A stretch of DNA of 64,000 nucleotides, taken from Flaccisagitta enflata. Taxonomy: Eukaryota; Chaetognatha; Sagittoidea; Aphragmophora. A program made the translations under genes and the position numbers. Location: positions 24,738,001 through 24,802,000 of the forward strand of contig OZ231128.1 of assembly GCA_965153355.1 (NCBI GenBank). The letters are read 5' to 3'. How positions within the stretch are numbered: the first letter of the stretch is position 1; the number at the start of each line of letters is the position of its first letter. The notes under the pieces are model-generated. The model was not told the DNA's origin. It made no database searches and worked only from the letters and a program-made list of their open reading frames with translations. Of this stretch, positions 49,188 through 63,501 are shown piece after piece.

Positions 49188-49753
49188 CCAAGGATCGCAC
49201 ATGGTCAGCGGTACCCGATGCCCTGCTTGGGGTGATCAAGTGAAGTAGTGGAGTGAGAGCAGGGCAGCGGCCCCAAAGGGCCGATGTCCTGTAGGACACA
49301 GGGGGGAATTTCCAGACGTCCTGAGGGGGAATATAGCAGGCCTAAGAGGTAATTGAGGCGGGGTTTGAGGTCAGGGGGAAGATTTATGCCTGAAGATTAG
49401 ATTTGAGGTCTGGGGGCAGGCCTTAGGCCTTGGGGGCAGATTTGAGGCCTGGAGGGCTGATTTGGGGCCTGGAATGCTGATTTGAGGTCTGAAGAGCGGA
49501 TTTGAGGCCTGGAGAGCTGATTTGATACCTTGAGAGCTGATTTGAGGCCTGGAGAGCTGATTTTAGGCCCGGAGAGCTGATTTGAGGGCTTAGAGGGCCT
49601 AAATCAGGCCTGAGAGTGAGGATATGAGGCCTCGATAGCCAACCGGGGGGGGGACGGAAGGACGGACGGAAGGACGGAAGGACGGAAGGACGGACGTCTG
49701 GAAATTCCCCCCTGTGTCCTACAGGACATCGGCCCTTTGGGGCCGCTGCCCAA
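49188..49753 (+). mobile_element. Family B copy B4
   Basis: GGTCAGCGGTACCCGATGCCC, inner repeats around about eight copies of GAGGCCTGGAGAGCTGATTT (20 bp), a GGACGGAAG block, and the end GGGGCCGCTGCCCAAAAAGG. Confidence 0.8.
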
Positions 49754-49782
49754 AAAGGATAGAGACAGACAGAACGAAAGAA

Positions 49783-49783
<1 letters not shown>

Positions 49784-49831
<48 letters not shown>

Positions 49832-49875
49832 CTCAGACACACAGACAGACAGACAGATAGACAGACAGACAGACT
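49784..49875. repeat. (GACA)n microsatellite
   Basis: ACAGACAG units directly after the family B end. Confidence 0.95.
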
Positions 49876-50092
49876 GAGGCTGGCAGAAAGAGCGATAGAG
49901 AGTGAGATGGATGGTCAGCAAAGCAGTGAAACAAACGATAGAGAGGGCAACGAAACAGATTGCGTTGAGACAGATGGAGAGATATGTGGATTTACCCTTT
50001 CAGATTGCGATTGGTTGCGAAGATTAATGGATAAAAGTCACTCTCAAAATGGACCGAGGAAAAGACGAAAAAGGCAGCAAGATCAGGAAGTA

Positions 50093-50252
50093 CAGTTAAA
50101 CCCCGCAATAACGGTTGTTAAGGGTCCAAAAAATTTAAGTCTGTATAAGCGGATTTACGTTATTGTAGAAATAAGAAATTGACATGAAGGGACTAAGTTT
50201 TTACATCTGTTATATAGGTTACTCTAGGATCCGTTAGAGCGGAGTACAACTG
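50093..50252. mobile_element. 160-bp pogo/Tigger-like MITE
   Basis: Ends TACAGTTAAACCCCGCAATA and, inverted, TACAGTTGTACTCCGCTCTA, with TA on both sides; related to 21996-22164. Confidence 0.75.
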
Positions 50253-50534
50253 TATTCTCTGTTTAGCCAATCGAATGGATGTTAAGTGAAATTATAACCA
50301 AGAATAGTGTATACTTTTACGTGCACCCAAGCATGTCTACAAATAGTCATTTCGAGTCCGTCTGTTGGTGGGAAACGCGAACGACCCTGCTTGCATAAAA
50401 GCTTATTCCTGCAAAAGCCTGAATATCATGTCAAGCAAACCCGGGGTGACGATATCGTCGTGGTTGGCATAAAACCCGCCTCGACACAAAAGCATCTAAA
50501 TGCGCGTCTTCACACTTTTTACTCGTTTATAACC

Positions 50535-50608
50535 AGTGGATGGACTAACAGACGAATGGACAAACGGACCAACGGACAGACAAACAAAGCCACGTGAGTT
50601 CGCGATTA
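50535..50608 (-). mobile_element. Family A fragment A13
   Basis: GACCAACGGACAGACAAACAAAGCC followed by a decayed hairpin GAGTTCGCGATTAAA. Confidence 0.5.
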
Positions 50609-50941
50609 AATTGTGAAAGAAAAAGTTTTGACTTTCAGCGACCGAAACAACATCAAATACAAGGAAAGACAAGTAGGACAACAAAAGAAAAAGAAAAAGA
50701 AGCAACTAAATTGAACTGCCATAAATCATTTTTTGTGTTGAAAAGATTCTTGAAACGTCAAAAGACAATTTTTTTGTTTCGAGTCAAAACTCGAAAAGCA
50801 AACGTCGTGGCAATTTGTCCCCTTCCGTCGCCACGCCCCCCCCCCCATCCCCCCCTCCCCCTTTTTCCGTTCCATCTTTTTGTCATGGCAATTTCCCCTT
50901 TGAGGATGCCCGCGCAAGCCACAGGGCATTCCATGAGGATT

Positions 50942-52718
<1,777 letters not shown>

Positions 52719-53659
52719 TATATCAAGTATGGTCGAATTTTTGCTGCTCATGGTTTTGCAATTTTGGATCCGTCTTATCGGGGTGTAACTGTACTTTTAT
52801 TTCTCTGCCTGAATAAGAGCGCTTAGTGACTGACACATTCCCTCAAATTTACTCACATCTGAAAGAGGATGATAATGGTTAGTAAGAGAGTTGAGACGGG
52901 CACAAAAAGGCAACAGATTTAGACAGGGTTTCTCGAACTTGGTTTTCCCCAGAGGCAGTGATTAGGGAAAGTGTGTCGTCTGCCGCGGCTCAGCTTGATA
53001 ACTTTGGTTAACCCACAAATCGGTCCGAGGCAATGTTTCCTTTCGAAGAAAATTGTGAGCAGATTTGATTTGATCTGCTGTCTTCCACGTCTACCAAAGT
53101 GTTTTTTGGTAAGTTGGTTCGTCGGTCAGCTTTTTAATCGATCTGAGCAAAGACCACAACTGCATGGCTCTTTCAATGATGCCCAATATCGTTGGATTTC
53201 TTCATCCATTCGTACATATCAGTAATTCAGTAAATTGTTTGACAGCAGAAGACAGAAACAAGTACAAATCAATGTCGGTCTAAAAAACGGTCACAATTTA
53301 CTGCTAGTGACTTGTTGTAATGGCGATTGTGGTATTCATAAGGATCAAAAGCCCGGATTCCTAGGCTCATTAATACTTACTATTTAGTTTATTGTCATTT
53401 ATGTTTTTATTATTTTTTTTCAATTATTTGATACACATTTTGAATACTCTAACATTATGAACCGAAAAAAGACTCATAATAGATTAAAATAAAAATTAAT
53501 GAATAAAATAATATTTTTAGACCAGTTCATATTGAGCAAAAGAATTGGCTGTTGATTCAAATGTTCAGCCAACATGCAATGGAGGAATAACAGTAGGAGC
53601 TCAATTTTCTTTTGTTTCCACTGAGGAGTTTTTAAACAAGTGACGCGGGGTCACAATAT

Positions 53660-53870
53660 CGTTGCGGATGGGTGGGCAGGGGCATCCAACCCCCATCCAC
53701 ACCTAAACCCACCCCCAACACTCAAACATATGCAAAAAGTATCAAAAGTGCGAGTTTTCCCACTTTTCAACTCGATGACCACGGACCGACGGACCAACTG
53801 ACCAACGGTGGGACGGACGGACGGACGGACGGACAAAGCCTCTTATAGAGTTGCGTGTCCGCTACTAAAA
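53660..53870 (-). mobile_element. Family A copy A15
   Basis: GGGTGGGCAGGGGCATCC, then CACTTTTCAACTCG, a GGAC block, and the hairpin AGTTGCGTGTCCGCTACT (53849-53866), which is one change away from full pairing. The sequence from CACTTTTCAACTC to the hairpin parallels copy A4. Confidence 0.75.
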
Positions 53871-54984
53871 AGTGCATTAAAGCTGATCATCTCATTATCG
53901 TTTCTTTATGTGAAAGAATATCATGCTTTGCAAGTTAAAGCCTATAATTTCAAGCACAGCAGTTTTTTATCTTTTAATTAAAACAACATTTTTCAAATAA
54001 CATGTTTTAGGTAGTATCGCCTTTTAAAAATAACTAAGGCCGGATACACGGCTACCCCAGTCGCGTGCGGGTGGGGTTCAATCGAGGATTTCTACCAAGA
54101 GTAAGGTCTTGATTTAAAACAATGGGTGTCGTGAGCTTTTCACAACAGGAAGATCAGACTCTGGCCAGGTTTGGCACACCCATCTGATACTCTTTCTTGT
54201 TACTAGCACATTACATTACACAAATTGCTGAGAATTATAGGCTTTTTCATCTGGTGAGATTATTCTTTTTCATACTTTCACGATACGGGTTGAGAAGGGA
54301 CTGAGTTGTTTTCATTAATCCTAAGTTGTGATGGGTCTGGATTAAACACCATTGAGAGCCCCAAAGGCTCTCATCCTTAGCTTGGTTAATGTTGTCCATC
54401 TTTCATAAAATTCTTTAACGGAACGTGCACAGTTAGGAATGTATACAGAATATGTATTTCTTATTGTCATATGAAGATTATATAAAGATTCATTATTCTA
54501 AACATTTTATGTTAAGAACAGTTCTTAGTTTTCCGTAGTTCTTAGCTTCAGATATTGTTCTATGAAAAACTAGGAGTGGTGCGCGTATTTACTAGTCAGT
54601 GAGGGTTCACAAGGTCTCTTCCATTTATTTCAGTTTGGGTACAGTGAGGGATATTGTTCCACCTGCCATGGATGTTGTAAAGATAGTCTTGGTAGACGTG
54701 AAAGTCATTAACTTGTGATCCACCCAGGGCACCAATTACCCTACTTGGCCTTGCTTATGGGTGAACCGGTAAACGCTTATCTTTGGGATTTGCCGTCCTA
54801 AAGCGAGAGTAGTAAATGCTGTGTGCTGTCTATTGAGAGAAAAAAAAATGAAATTTGATGATTACGACAGCAAAAATGAAGTGAGGCGCGAAGAAATACT
54901 GATGACGAAAAAAATGAAATGAAGAGATGCGATTATAGATTATGGCGATTTAAAATCTGAGGCTCTCGCTCAGGCAAGACTTTA
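53871..54984. other. Unique sequence with a family A end fragment at 54032-54080
   Basis: The fragment reads AAGGCCGGATACACGGCTAC then CAGTCGCGTGCGGGTGG. The remainder has no gene that I recognise. Confidence 0.5.
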
Positions 54985-55141
54985 TTAGGAACGATGAGAG
55001 GAAGTAGGTCCAGGGATTGCGCATGAGGGAAAGAAAGAGGCGAGAACACCCTCGATGATGTAAATTTGGCTGTAATCCATGTTGTTCGATCTGGGAGGGT
55101 CGTTGGCCAAGAAATCCAAATACACTTGCAAGAGATATCGC
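54985..55141 (-). CDS. Putative terminal exon, product unknown
   Basis: A TC-rich tract and GTTTTGAAG form the acceptor. The frame runs 52 codons, beginning RYLLQVYLDFLANDPP and continuing NNMDYSQIYIIEGVLASF. It ends at a TAA that overlaps AATAAA (54981-54986), a possible polyadenylation signal. The composition is strongly protein-like. Alternatively the exon may end earlier at a weak donor (GAGG|GTGTTC), with the last part non-coding. No family recognised; it may belong with the exon at 56922-57021. Confidence 0.4.
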
Positions 55142-55170
55142 CTTCAAAACACAGACGCAATGAGAAGAAC

Positions 55171-55171
<1 letters not shown>

Positions 55172-55208
<37 letters not shown>
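55172..55208. repeat. (GA)n microsatellite
   Basis: Short pure GA run. On the minus strand it forms the pyrimidine tract upstream of the putative exon 54985-55141. Confidence 0.93.
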
Positions 55209-55210
<2 letters not shown>

Positions 55211-55565
55211 AAAGAGACAGAGAGAGACATAGACGTGTTTCGGTTCTTCATGCATTGCATCCACGACCAATGTTTGAGACACTGCGTGCCATTTCTCCCT
55301 CTCTCTCTTTTTTTCTCCGTCTCGATACAGGGAAAAATAAGGAAAAGGAAGAGAAAAGGAGGAGGAAGAAGAAGGTTTAAAGAAGATGAAGAAGAGGAAG
55401 AGGAGGAGAAGCGAGACGAGGAAGAGGAGAGGGAGGAGAAGGAGGAGAAGGAGGAAGAAACATGCGAAATGCGAAAATACGAGTAGCAAAAAGAAAACGA
55501 AAGAGAGAGAGAAGCGAAAGAGAGAGAAAACGTAGGGAGGAGCAATCCACACACATTGCACCATG

Positions 55566-55567
<2 letters not shown>

Positions 55568-55621
<54 letters not shown>
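55568..55621. repeat. (CT)n microsatellite
   Basis: Pure CT run. Confidence 0.95.
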
Positions 55622-55624
<3 letters not shown>

Positions 55625-55913
55625 CCTGTTAGACTTTCACTTCCTCTTCTAGGTTGTCTATCGTTGTCTGTCTTATCTCTTTTTCAGTGCCTCCATGCGG
55701 GGTGTAGGTTTCTTATTTTGTCTAACTCTGCCTGGTACCCAGTTTTGTTTAAGTGCCTGGCTGTCTGTCCGGCCGTCTGTCTGTAGGTCTGTCCATTGAC
55801 TTGTTTTGTACTTTTCTTCCTTCCACAGGATGAGTCGAAAGTAATGATGCCTGAAAAAAAGGTTTAAATTGCCAATAGTTAGTCACTCGCAGGATGTGCT
55901 GGTGGGAGAGAGA

Positions 55914-55918
<5 letters not shown>

Positions 55919-55996
<78 letters not shown>

Positions 55997-56150
55997 TAAC
56001 AGAAAGACAGATTTTGTCATGGACAAATAGACAGACCACCAAACGGAGAGTAAAGGAAACATGAGAGACAGACAGACAGGCAGACAGACAGATAGACAGA
56101 CAGACAGACACACAGACACACAGACAGACAGACAGACAGACAGAAAGACA
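55919..56150. repeat. (GA)n and (GACA)n
   Basis: GA at 55919-55993; GACA units at 56065-56150. Confidence 0.93.
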
Positions 56151-56535
56151 GAAGACAGATAGTCGGGTGGTTGAGGCAGAAATAGGGAAAAGAAATCAAT
56201 GAAAGAAGAAAAGTCGATCTGGGAGAACTAAGAGGCCAAGTGGGAGACATGAAAAAAAGAAGAAAAAAATGCGCAATTGCCAATTCTATGAGGGCGGTGT
56301 TGATATTGTTGTTGTTATATGCTATTCGTTGCTGCTGGCCTGCTGTTGTTGTTGGTGTTGCTATTTTATAAATTCAGGTGAAGGCGGATCATGGTTTACG
56401 GTAGGCGTTCCACATGTAAATTAGGTTCGCCCAGAGTCAACTCGGGGAGTGCCCAATTTTGAAATCCTAAAACATACAGACCTTCAATTATAATTACATA
56501 AAAAACTCATGTAAACGCGGGAAATATCCTCAGAG

Positions 56536-56536
<1 letters not shown>

Positions 56537-56614
<78 letters not shown>
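56537..56614. repeat. (GT)n microsatellite
   Basis: GT with one CGTG interruption. Confidence 0.96.
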
Positions 56615-56616
<2 letters not shown>

Positions 56617-56921
56617 CCTGTTCACCAGTCAGTATGTCTGCCTTTGTGGTTGAGTCTGCGTGTATGATTAGTGACAGTTGACAACTGTAAAAAAAGATAT
56701 CAGAAACACAACCCAGGATGAAGACAAAGTTTCCTTCAATCATCGAATTTGGATTCAATTGTAGAGAAACAAAAGAAACTAAGAAAATAAATTATCAACC
56801 AAACTCTTGCGGTATAAATATATCACGCCTCGAAATGATTACCAACGTATCAATCTCCCACTGCGAGGATGATGTGTGTCCAGGTGGGAGTCCCAGAGAG
56901 AGAAAACAAACCTCGACTTAC

Positions 56922-57021
56922 TTTTCCCCGGCTGTTTGAAAAGAATGCCAGATATACGATATCTCTTAATCACGCGATAAGCCCGACCTTTGTCCCACTT
57001 ACCCTGCTTTACTCGCTTTAC
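56922..57021 (-). CDS. Putative 100-bp exon, product unknown
   Basis: Good acceptor (CTCTATCTCACTTTCAG) and consensus donor (AAAA|GTAAGT). Only one of three frames is open throughout: 33 codons, VKRVKQGKWDKGRAYRVIKR then YRISGILFKQPGK, very basic, phase 0 start and phase 1 end. An internal AGG|GTAAGT at about 56999 could be an alternative donor. The phase does not match the preferred frame of 54985-55141, so at least one more exon would be needed if they belong together. No family recognised. Confidence 0.5.
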
Positions 57022-57468
57022 CTGAAAGTGAGATAGAGTCTCTTCTTCTTCTTCTCCTTCTCTTTTTAAAACAATTTTATCTCACTTGCTCTCGCCTTTG
57101 CTTCTCTCTTATCCTTCGTTGTTGTGTGTCACCTTTCATCTGAGACCGCCTTATCTCATTTACCCTTCATTTTGTACCAAATTTCATCTCTGGTCCTGTT
57201 ATCTTCTCCTTTCCTTCACCTTTTTTCCGTTGTCATCCAGTGTTTTGTTCTTTCCCCTTTTCCCTTTAGATGCGTCGTTATCATCTCAACAAGAGGGTAT
57301 GTGCGTCTGTTGGTTCATCTTTCCGCATTTATGGGTACTTTTTTTGCCGCTTGGATGTCACTCATCAAATATATTTCACGCAGTGAGGTCGCATTTTATA
57401 CCGATCCTGAAGCTTGTTCAATGTTCATTTGCAGTTTATTCCTTGGTTTCCCATTTTCATTTTTTTTT

Positions 57469-57668
57469 AGTCGCGTGCTACGCGACTCTACACCCCGCTT
57501 TGTCGGTCCGTCCGTCGGTCGGTCCGTCCGTCCGTCCGTCCGTCACACTTTACTTTTTTGGGGTTTTTGCGGTTTTTGGCCTCACTGCTCCTGCCCAAAT
57601 TATGGAGGGACCTCAATTATGGCCCCTGCCCACCCGCACGCGACTGGGGTAGCCGTGTATCCGGCCTT
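57469..57668 (+). mobile_element. Family A copy A17 (complete)
   Basis: Reference copy. T run, hairpin AGTCGCGTGCTACGCGACT (57469-57487), CTACACCCCGCTTTGTCGG, GTCC units, CACACTTTACTTTTTTGGGG, TTGGCCTCACTGCTCCTGCCC, CACGCGACTGGGGTAGCCG, and the end TGTATCCGGCCTTG. About 200 bp, non-coding. Confidence 0.9.
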
Positions 57669-57775
57669 GTTTCTTTTTCTTTTTCTTTTTCTTTTTCTTT
57701 TTCTTTTTCGTTTTCTTTTTCTTTTTCTTTTTCTTTTTCTGTTTTTTTTTTCTTTTTTTTTTTTCTTTTTCATTT
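57669..57775. repeat. (TTTTTC)n microsatellite
   Basis: Hexanucleotide run starting immediately at the end of family A copy A17. Confidence 0.95.
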
Positions 57776-58322
57776 TCCTTAAATTGTTTTTTTCCAAGCT
57801 TCCATACTTTATCATTTTCATTTTATTTTCATTCACTTTTTTTCATTGCTTATTCTTTCTTTTTCTTTTTCTTTTATCTTTCTCTTTGCCTTCTTCCTGC
57901 ATTTATCTAACTTGGCCTTCTTTCTCACTCTCATCTTAGTTCGCACTCGGGGCTGACAACACTTAAAACGTCGTCAACTGCAATCGTGATGGTCAATATT
58001 ACTATTGTAGCCGAATTTACTGCATTTACTGTACCCGTCTTAGCTCCTGCTAAAATGCCTTGGTGACCCTCCGTTGTACTGCCCCAGCCCATTCTAAGCG
58101 CTTTGGAGTGCCGTGTAGCGTGGACGACTTTACGTGATTTCTTCTTTCGTGTTATTTAGGTCGGCAGTAACACTCACACAGGTGGACAGAAATATTGATA
58201 ATGGCAGAATGATGATTTGCTTCAAAGAAGATTAATCCAGTACTCGTTAGTTTTGACATTGATTAGCAATTATGATTAATATGATTGTGTCATGAATAAT
58301 CTAATTTCAATGCCTAACCTAC

Positions 58323-58445
58323 CAATGTGGAGGCGTTTTGCCTTTGGCCTGCTCTTGTCTTTTTTTTCCTTTTGGCCGTTTGCCAACTTTTCTTTGCCGT
58401 CGATTGTTTCGGACTTTGAAGAGCGAAACAAGAAACGAGTTCACG
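58323..58445 (-). CDS. Putative 123-bp exon, product unknown
   Basis: Acceptor TGCCTGATTTATTTTCACAG and donor TTG|GTAGGT are both good. Two frames are open; both give lysine/arginine/glutamine-rich peptides (RELVSCFALQ... or VNSFLVSLFK...), so the frame is undecided. The plus strand is also open here. A lineage-specific basic linker would fit, as would chance. Confidence 0.3.
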
Positions 58446-59079
58446 CTGTGAAAATAAATCAGGCACAACAGAGAAAATGTGATGAGAGTTGTCAATCAGT
58501 ATAGCGTCCATTACGCAATTGATCCTGACTATTTCTCTGTATTGGGAGTCAAGCAGCTACATTCATTTTTTTAAGATGCGCCTCATAAACATATTGGTTG
58601 TTTACACTCGATATAAACAAGGTAGAGAGAAGGCAAGAAAACCAATCACCACAGATTCTGCACTTCATCCGGCTGCAGCATTCTTATCATCATTCAAACA
58701 CATGCACGCGCCACCTCTGTTGAGCAGACAAACAGTGTTTCCTCCTAGTGTTGTTGATGACCTAAAGTTTATTGTTTAGACAATATATTTTCCTTGTAGA
58801 TTGTCTTTTTATCAATTTACTTTACGTTTTAATGATATTTTGCCACCCCTCTTTGCTTTTTAAGCTCATGTTTTTCATCACTTAACATTTTCTGTTTTGT
58901 CTTTCATGTTCCCATTGCAGCATTTTAGCGTTTTAGCGTTCATTCTGTTTTGATATGATACAATATATGCCTCATTTTGTTGTAACCGTTGTCTTTCTAT
59001 TTTCGCTTCAAATCTTAAGAAGAACAACTTTCTTCATTGGCATCCATAATTTGATGATCATTTCCCTTCACTTTCTAAG

Positions 59080-59142
59080 AAACAAATCACGCATTGTCAG
59101 CAAACAAGCCAAACGAGCGATCGAGCCGAGTTTGTCCAAAGA
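59080..59142 (+). CDS. Putative 63-bp exon, product unknown
   Basis: Acceptor CCCTTCACTTTCTAAG, donor AAAGA|GTAAGC. The open frame reads NKSRIVSKQAKRAIEPSLSK. Short, unrecognised, and no partner exon identified. Confidence 0.25.
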
Positions 59143-59204
59143 GTAAGCATTTCCCAAGTCTGAAACTCGGGTTTCTCATTTCTTCGTCTTTTGTTTCCCC
59201 TTCT

Positions 59205-59296
59205 TTTGGCTGCGTTCCCGAAAGAGCCGATGCCCTATGCTTTCACTTACTCTGCGTTCCCAGAGGGACCGATGACCTATGCTTTCACTTTCTGCA
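59205..59296. repeat. Two tandem fragments of a family B-type inner repeat
   Basis: CTGCGTTCCCGAAAGAGCCGATGCCCTATGC and CTGCGTTCCCAGAGGGACCGATGACCTATGC resemble the ends of copy B5 (GATGACCTATGCTTTCAC). Confidence 0.5.
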
Positions 59297-59734
59297 GAAA
59301 ATTTTCCTTGATTTTGATCCTCCCGACTTCTTGGTAATCCCTAACCCATGTCCCTCTTTACCCCCTTTCCTCCCTTCTTTCAATCCCCTTCCCTAACCCC
59401 ACGTCCTTCTTTAACCTTCTCCTCCCCTCCTTCCTTCCCCCCGACCAAGGTTTTGTAAGCTTTTATATCCAAATGATGATCTCCTAGTTTCGAACTTTTT
59501 TCTTTTTACTTAATTCGCAGAAATGAGTCTTAATCTTAATTTTAGAACAAAAACTTTAATCACTAAATCAAGTTCTAGGATCATCAATTACGATCAAAAC
59601 TAAATAATGAAAATAAGAATAATTGTTTCCTTAAAACGAAAAGCATGCTTCAAGTCTGCACTGTTATTCCCTGCTTTTGAGAAATCAACCATTTATCAAA
59701 TGATATCAATTCTTTGTCCTAACTTTTATCGAAA

Positions 59735-59940
59735 CAAGGCCGGATACACGGCTATCCCAGTCACGTGCGGGTGGGCAGGGGCTGTAATTGAGGTCACCAG
59801 ATCATTTGGGCAGGAGCGGTGGGGCCAAAAACCTCAAAACCCCCCCAAAAAATAAAGTGTGACGGACGGACCGACGGACGGACCGACGAACGGACGGACC
59901 GACAAAGCGGGTTGTGGAGTCGCGTAGCACGCGACTAAAA
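59735..59940 (-). mobile_element. Family A copy A18 (complete)
   Basis: CAAGGCCGGATACACGGC, CAGTCACGTGCGGGTGGGC, AAAAAATAAAGTGTGACGG, GGAC/GACC units, GCGGGTTGTGGAG, and the hairpin AGTCGCGTAGCACGCGACT (59918-59936), then an A run. Exactly the reverse layout of A17. Confidence 0.9.
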
Positions 59941-60029
59941 AGTAAGGAATTTTTATATAGGATGATATCGATCGAAACCAGAAGTGTGACTTCCTGATTC
60001 GACCAGCTGCCGACGACGCCATCTCCGCC

Positions 60030-60135
60030 CTCCAGCCATGGCATCTCCAGCCACGGCATCTCCAGCCATGGCATCTACAGCCACGGCATCTCCAGCCATG
60101 GCATCTACAGCCAAGGCATCTCCAGTCACGGCTGC
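60030..60135. repeat. 15-bp minisatellite (CCAGCCATGGCATCT)n
   Basis: About seven copies alternating CATGG/CACGG/CAAGG and TCTCC/TCTAC. Confidence 0.9.
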
Positions 60136-60527
60136 AAAGCCTCGAACATCACGTCTGCATCTTCGTCTTTCGGTCGCCGACCATTAATCCCAACCATCCT
60201 CTATCAACTGGCACCACCTTAATACAAACCTGACCAAGTAAAGTAAGGTTGCCTGGCAAGGCAGCCGTTGCTGAGACTTTCGCTCTCGCCTTCTTGTACT
60301 AATTTTTTTCTGATTCTTTTCCAATCTTTCGATTGTCTTTTTTTTCATTTCATTTCTCTCTCAAAAAAAAAAAATCGTTTCCTTTTGTCTTCATCGTTTT
60401 TTCCCTTTTTTCAGCTCCGACGGATTTTCTTTGTTTTCCTTTCCTTTTTGGCAGATTCCCATTAAATCGGGAAAATGAAGTGACAATCAAGGTCACATTG
60501 TGAGGGTTTTTTTTATATCATGCTTGA

Positions 60528-60712
60528 TTGCATGCGTGTGTGATTGTGCATGCAGCGCGTTGTTAGTGATTGTGCATGATCCCGTTTATGATGGTGCAAT
60601 GTGCATGCATGGCGTGTAGGATTGTGCATGCGCTGCGTTTGTGATGGTGCATGCATCACGTTTGTGATTGTGCATGCGAAGCGTGTGTGATTGTGCATGC
60701 GTCGAGTAAAAG
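60528..60712. repeat. ~25-bp minisatellite (GTGTGATTGTGCATGC)
   Basis: About eight diverged copies of GCGTTTGTGATTGTGCATGC. Confidence 0.85.
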
Positions 60713-61026
60713 TTGTGAGTAATTCATTGGTATGTGTTTCATATATGGCCAAACCCGTTTCTAATTGTCATTGCCCAAGGTCACAGATGAGATAAAAGGG
60801 AGAAAACGTGACGATAAATGAGGAGAGGGTTGGACCTGAAATTCATTAACATATGTTTTTTTCCCTTTGTTGGCTAATGATCTTCCCTCGAAGGTGAGAC
60901 TGTGAAAAAAAGTTGTCGGTTGATTTTGACAGAGAATATCGAAGCAACAAAAGGTTCGGCAAAAAGAGGACGATTGTGACCATGGAGATTCCGTGGCGAT
61001 GAAAAGAGATGACACGCTTACTTTTT

Positions 61027-61230
61027 TACCCGCGGGCCACGCGACTCTTCACCCCGCTTTGTCCGTTCATTGGTCGGTCCGCCCGTCCCCTTTTCAGTTT
61101 CACTTTTTTTTATTTTTTCAGCGTTTAGTGGCGGTTTTTGCATTACTGCTCATGCCCAAATGCATAAGTAGTTTTTGTTTTCCACTGTCCCTGCCAACAC
61201 GCAGGCGACTTAGCCGTGTATCCGGCCTTG
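61027..61230 (+). mobile_element. Family A copy A19 (hairpin arm decayed)
   Basis: CCGCGGGCCACGCGACTCTTC, ACCCCGCTTTGTCCG, TTTTTGCATTACTGCTCATGCCC, CGCAGGCGACTTAGCCGTGT and ATCCGGCCTTG. The left hairpin arm is no longer complementary. Confidence 0.8.
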
Positions 61231-61345
61231 TCGTTAATGAACTGAAACCACGACTACTCTTGCAGACGGACAATGGCAGTTACGCGAATTTCCGTGCAAA
61301 ACGAGGTACACTTTCGCTTACGACGGACGGACTGACAGATGCGAC

Positions 61346-61822
<477 letters not shown>

Positions 61823-61958
61823 CCTTTGCATTCGTTGTATGAAACGCCGCAATTACCAATTACATGGCTCTTATCCGAATGTCTCCTCATTAACCCTATG
61901 GAAAAAAAAACTCAATGATTTCTGTCATTGTCGTCGCACACAAAAGAAAATTAATTTT

Positions 61959-61964
<6 letters not shown>

Positions 61965-62050
<86 letters not shown>
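61965..62050. repeat. (GA)n microsatellite
   Basis: Pure GA run. Confidence 0.97.
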
Positions 62051-62054
<4 letters not shown>

Positions 62055-63330
62055 CATCAGAGAGACAGACAGACAGACAGCCCTCTTGATTCTGGGGCAG
62101 CGAGCAGCGCCGCTTGTCGGCAGGGTAAGAAAGATATCGGCAGTTCCCGGAAGAAGAAGATGGAGAAGAAGGGGAAAAGGGGGGAAAAGGAAGAAGAAGA
62201 GGAAGATGACGAGGAAGATGACGAAGGCAAGACGAACACATAGACGTAATAAAGGGAGAAATAATGGTTGAAGTCAGTTTTAGGATGATTCGCATATTGC
62301 AGTTTTAAGATTATTGCTTCTTTTCAATGTCGCTGATTTGATTTACAGTCAACATGAATTGGAATCATATCTTGAACTTAATCAGATATATTGTAAAATA
62401 GAGGGAGGAATTCTCATGAACATTGATTAGTTGTCAACGTCGTTCTGCGTTTTATGTTGCACCCCGCATCAGATTTGCACTAATGATCAAGTCTTTGAAA
62501 ACAAATGTGCAGTTAGAAATGCTCTTCTCTTACGCATTACACTTTCCAGTCCGCTGCGGCCGGAAACCGGAGAATCACCGGACTTCCGTCTAGTTGTGAA
62601 TTTGTTCACTGCTTAGTAACTTCTATGGGCGTACTGAGCGCGGTGAGAACAGCACGGAGGGCCTCATGCCGCCATAGACTTACAGAGTGCGATGAGAGGG
62701 GCCTTCACTTTTCTGATCGGCAGCGTTACAGCCTGCAGAAAAGAATTTTGCTTCTCGGCAGAAAAGACGAATCAAGAGGCCTGCAGACAGACAGACTGAA
62801 TGACTGATTGACAGACAGACCGATAGAAAAAGTAGATGTAAAAGAGAATAATGTTGCTAAAGAAAAGGGGCAATGATAATCTGACTTTTCTGTACTCCCT
62901 CTAGGCTCTAAACTCCTGGCACAATCATGGGCTTCTTAGGATGCGTTCCTAGTCACAGACAATCGCGTTTTTAACGGGCCACTCGGTCGCTCGCTATATT
63001 CGTTTGCTCGAACCGCTCACTCCGCTCACTCCCTTAACAGTGCTCAGCTTTGCTCGCTCACTCCATTTACGGGCTTGCTCACTCACTTTGATTACTCCCT
63101 TGTGGGACAGAAATTCTTAAATATGTGTTCATGCTGTAAACTCGTTCAAAGGGCACAAACGATCTTTCATATTCACTGGAAACAAATCCATTTCACATTT
63201 CACAAGCTGAAGAGTTGACAGAAAAGGTCACGAACTCTTTTTTTTTTTTTTTTTTTCCTTTTTGCCTTATTTATTGATTTCTGCTTCGTCTGCGAATAGC
63301 CATAGCTAAGCCTAAGGACCATGACGACCG

Positions 63331-63332
<2 letters not shown>
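62051..63332. other. Unique sequence; GCTCACTC-rich patch at 62985-63090
   Basis: No gene recognised. The patch repeats GCTCACTC/TGCTCGCTC imperfectly. An 18-T run lies near 63238. Confidence 0.4.

Positions 63333-63427
<95 letters not shown>
63333..63427. repeat. (GT)n microsatellite
   Basis: Pure GT run. Confidence 0.97.
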
Positions 63428-63429
<2 letters not shown>

Positions 63430-63501
63430 CTTTCTTCTTCTTCTTTTTTTTTCGGAAAATGAAATATTTTGAAGACTTTTTTGTACCTATCATGTATTTT
63501 T

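Noticed and set aside
57600-57836. Lysine/arginine-rich protein on the minus strand
   Set aside because: It reads the TTTTTC repeat and the family A element.
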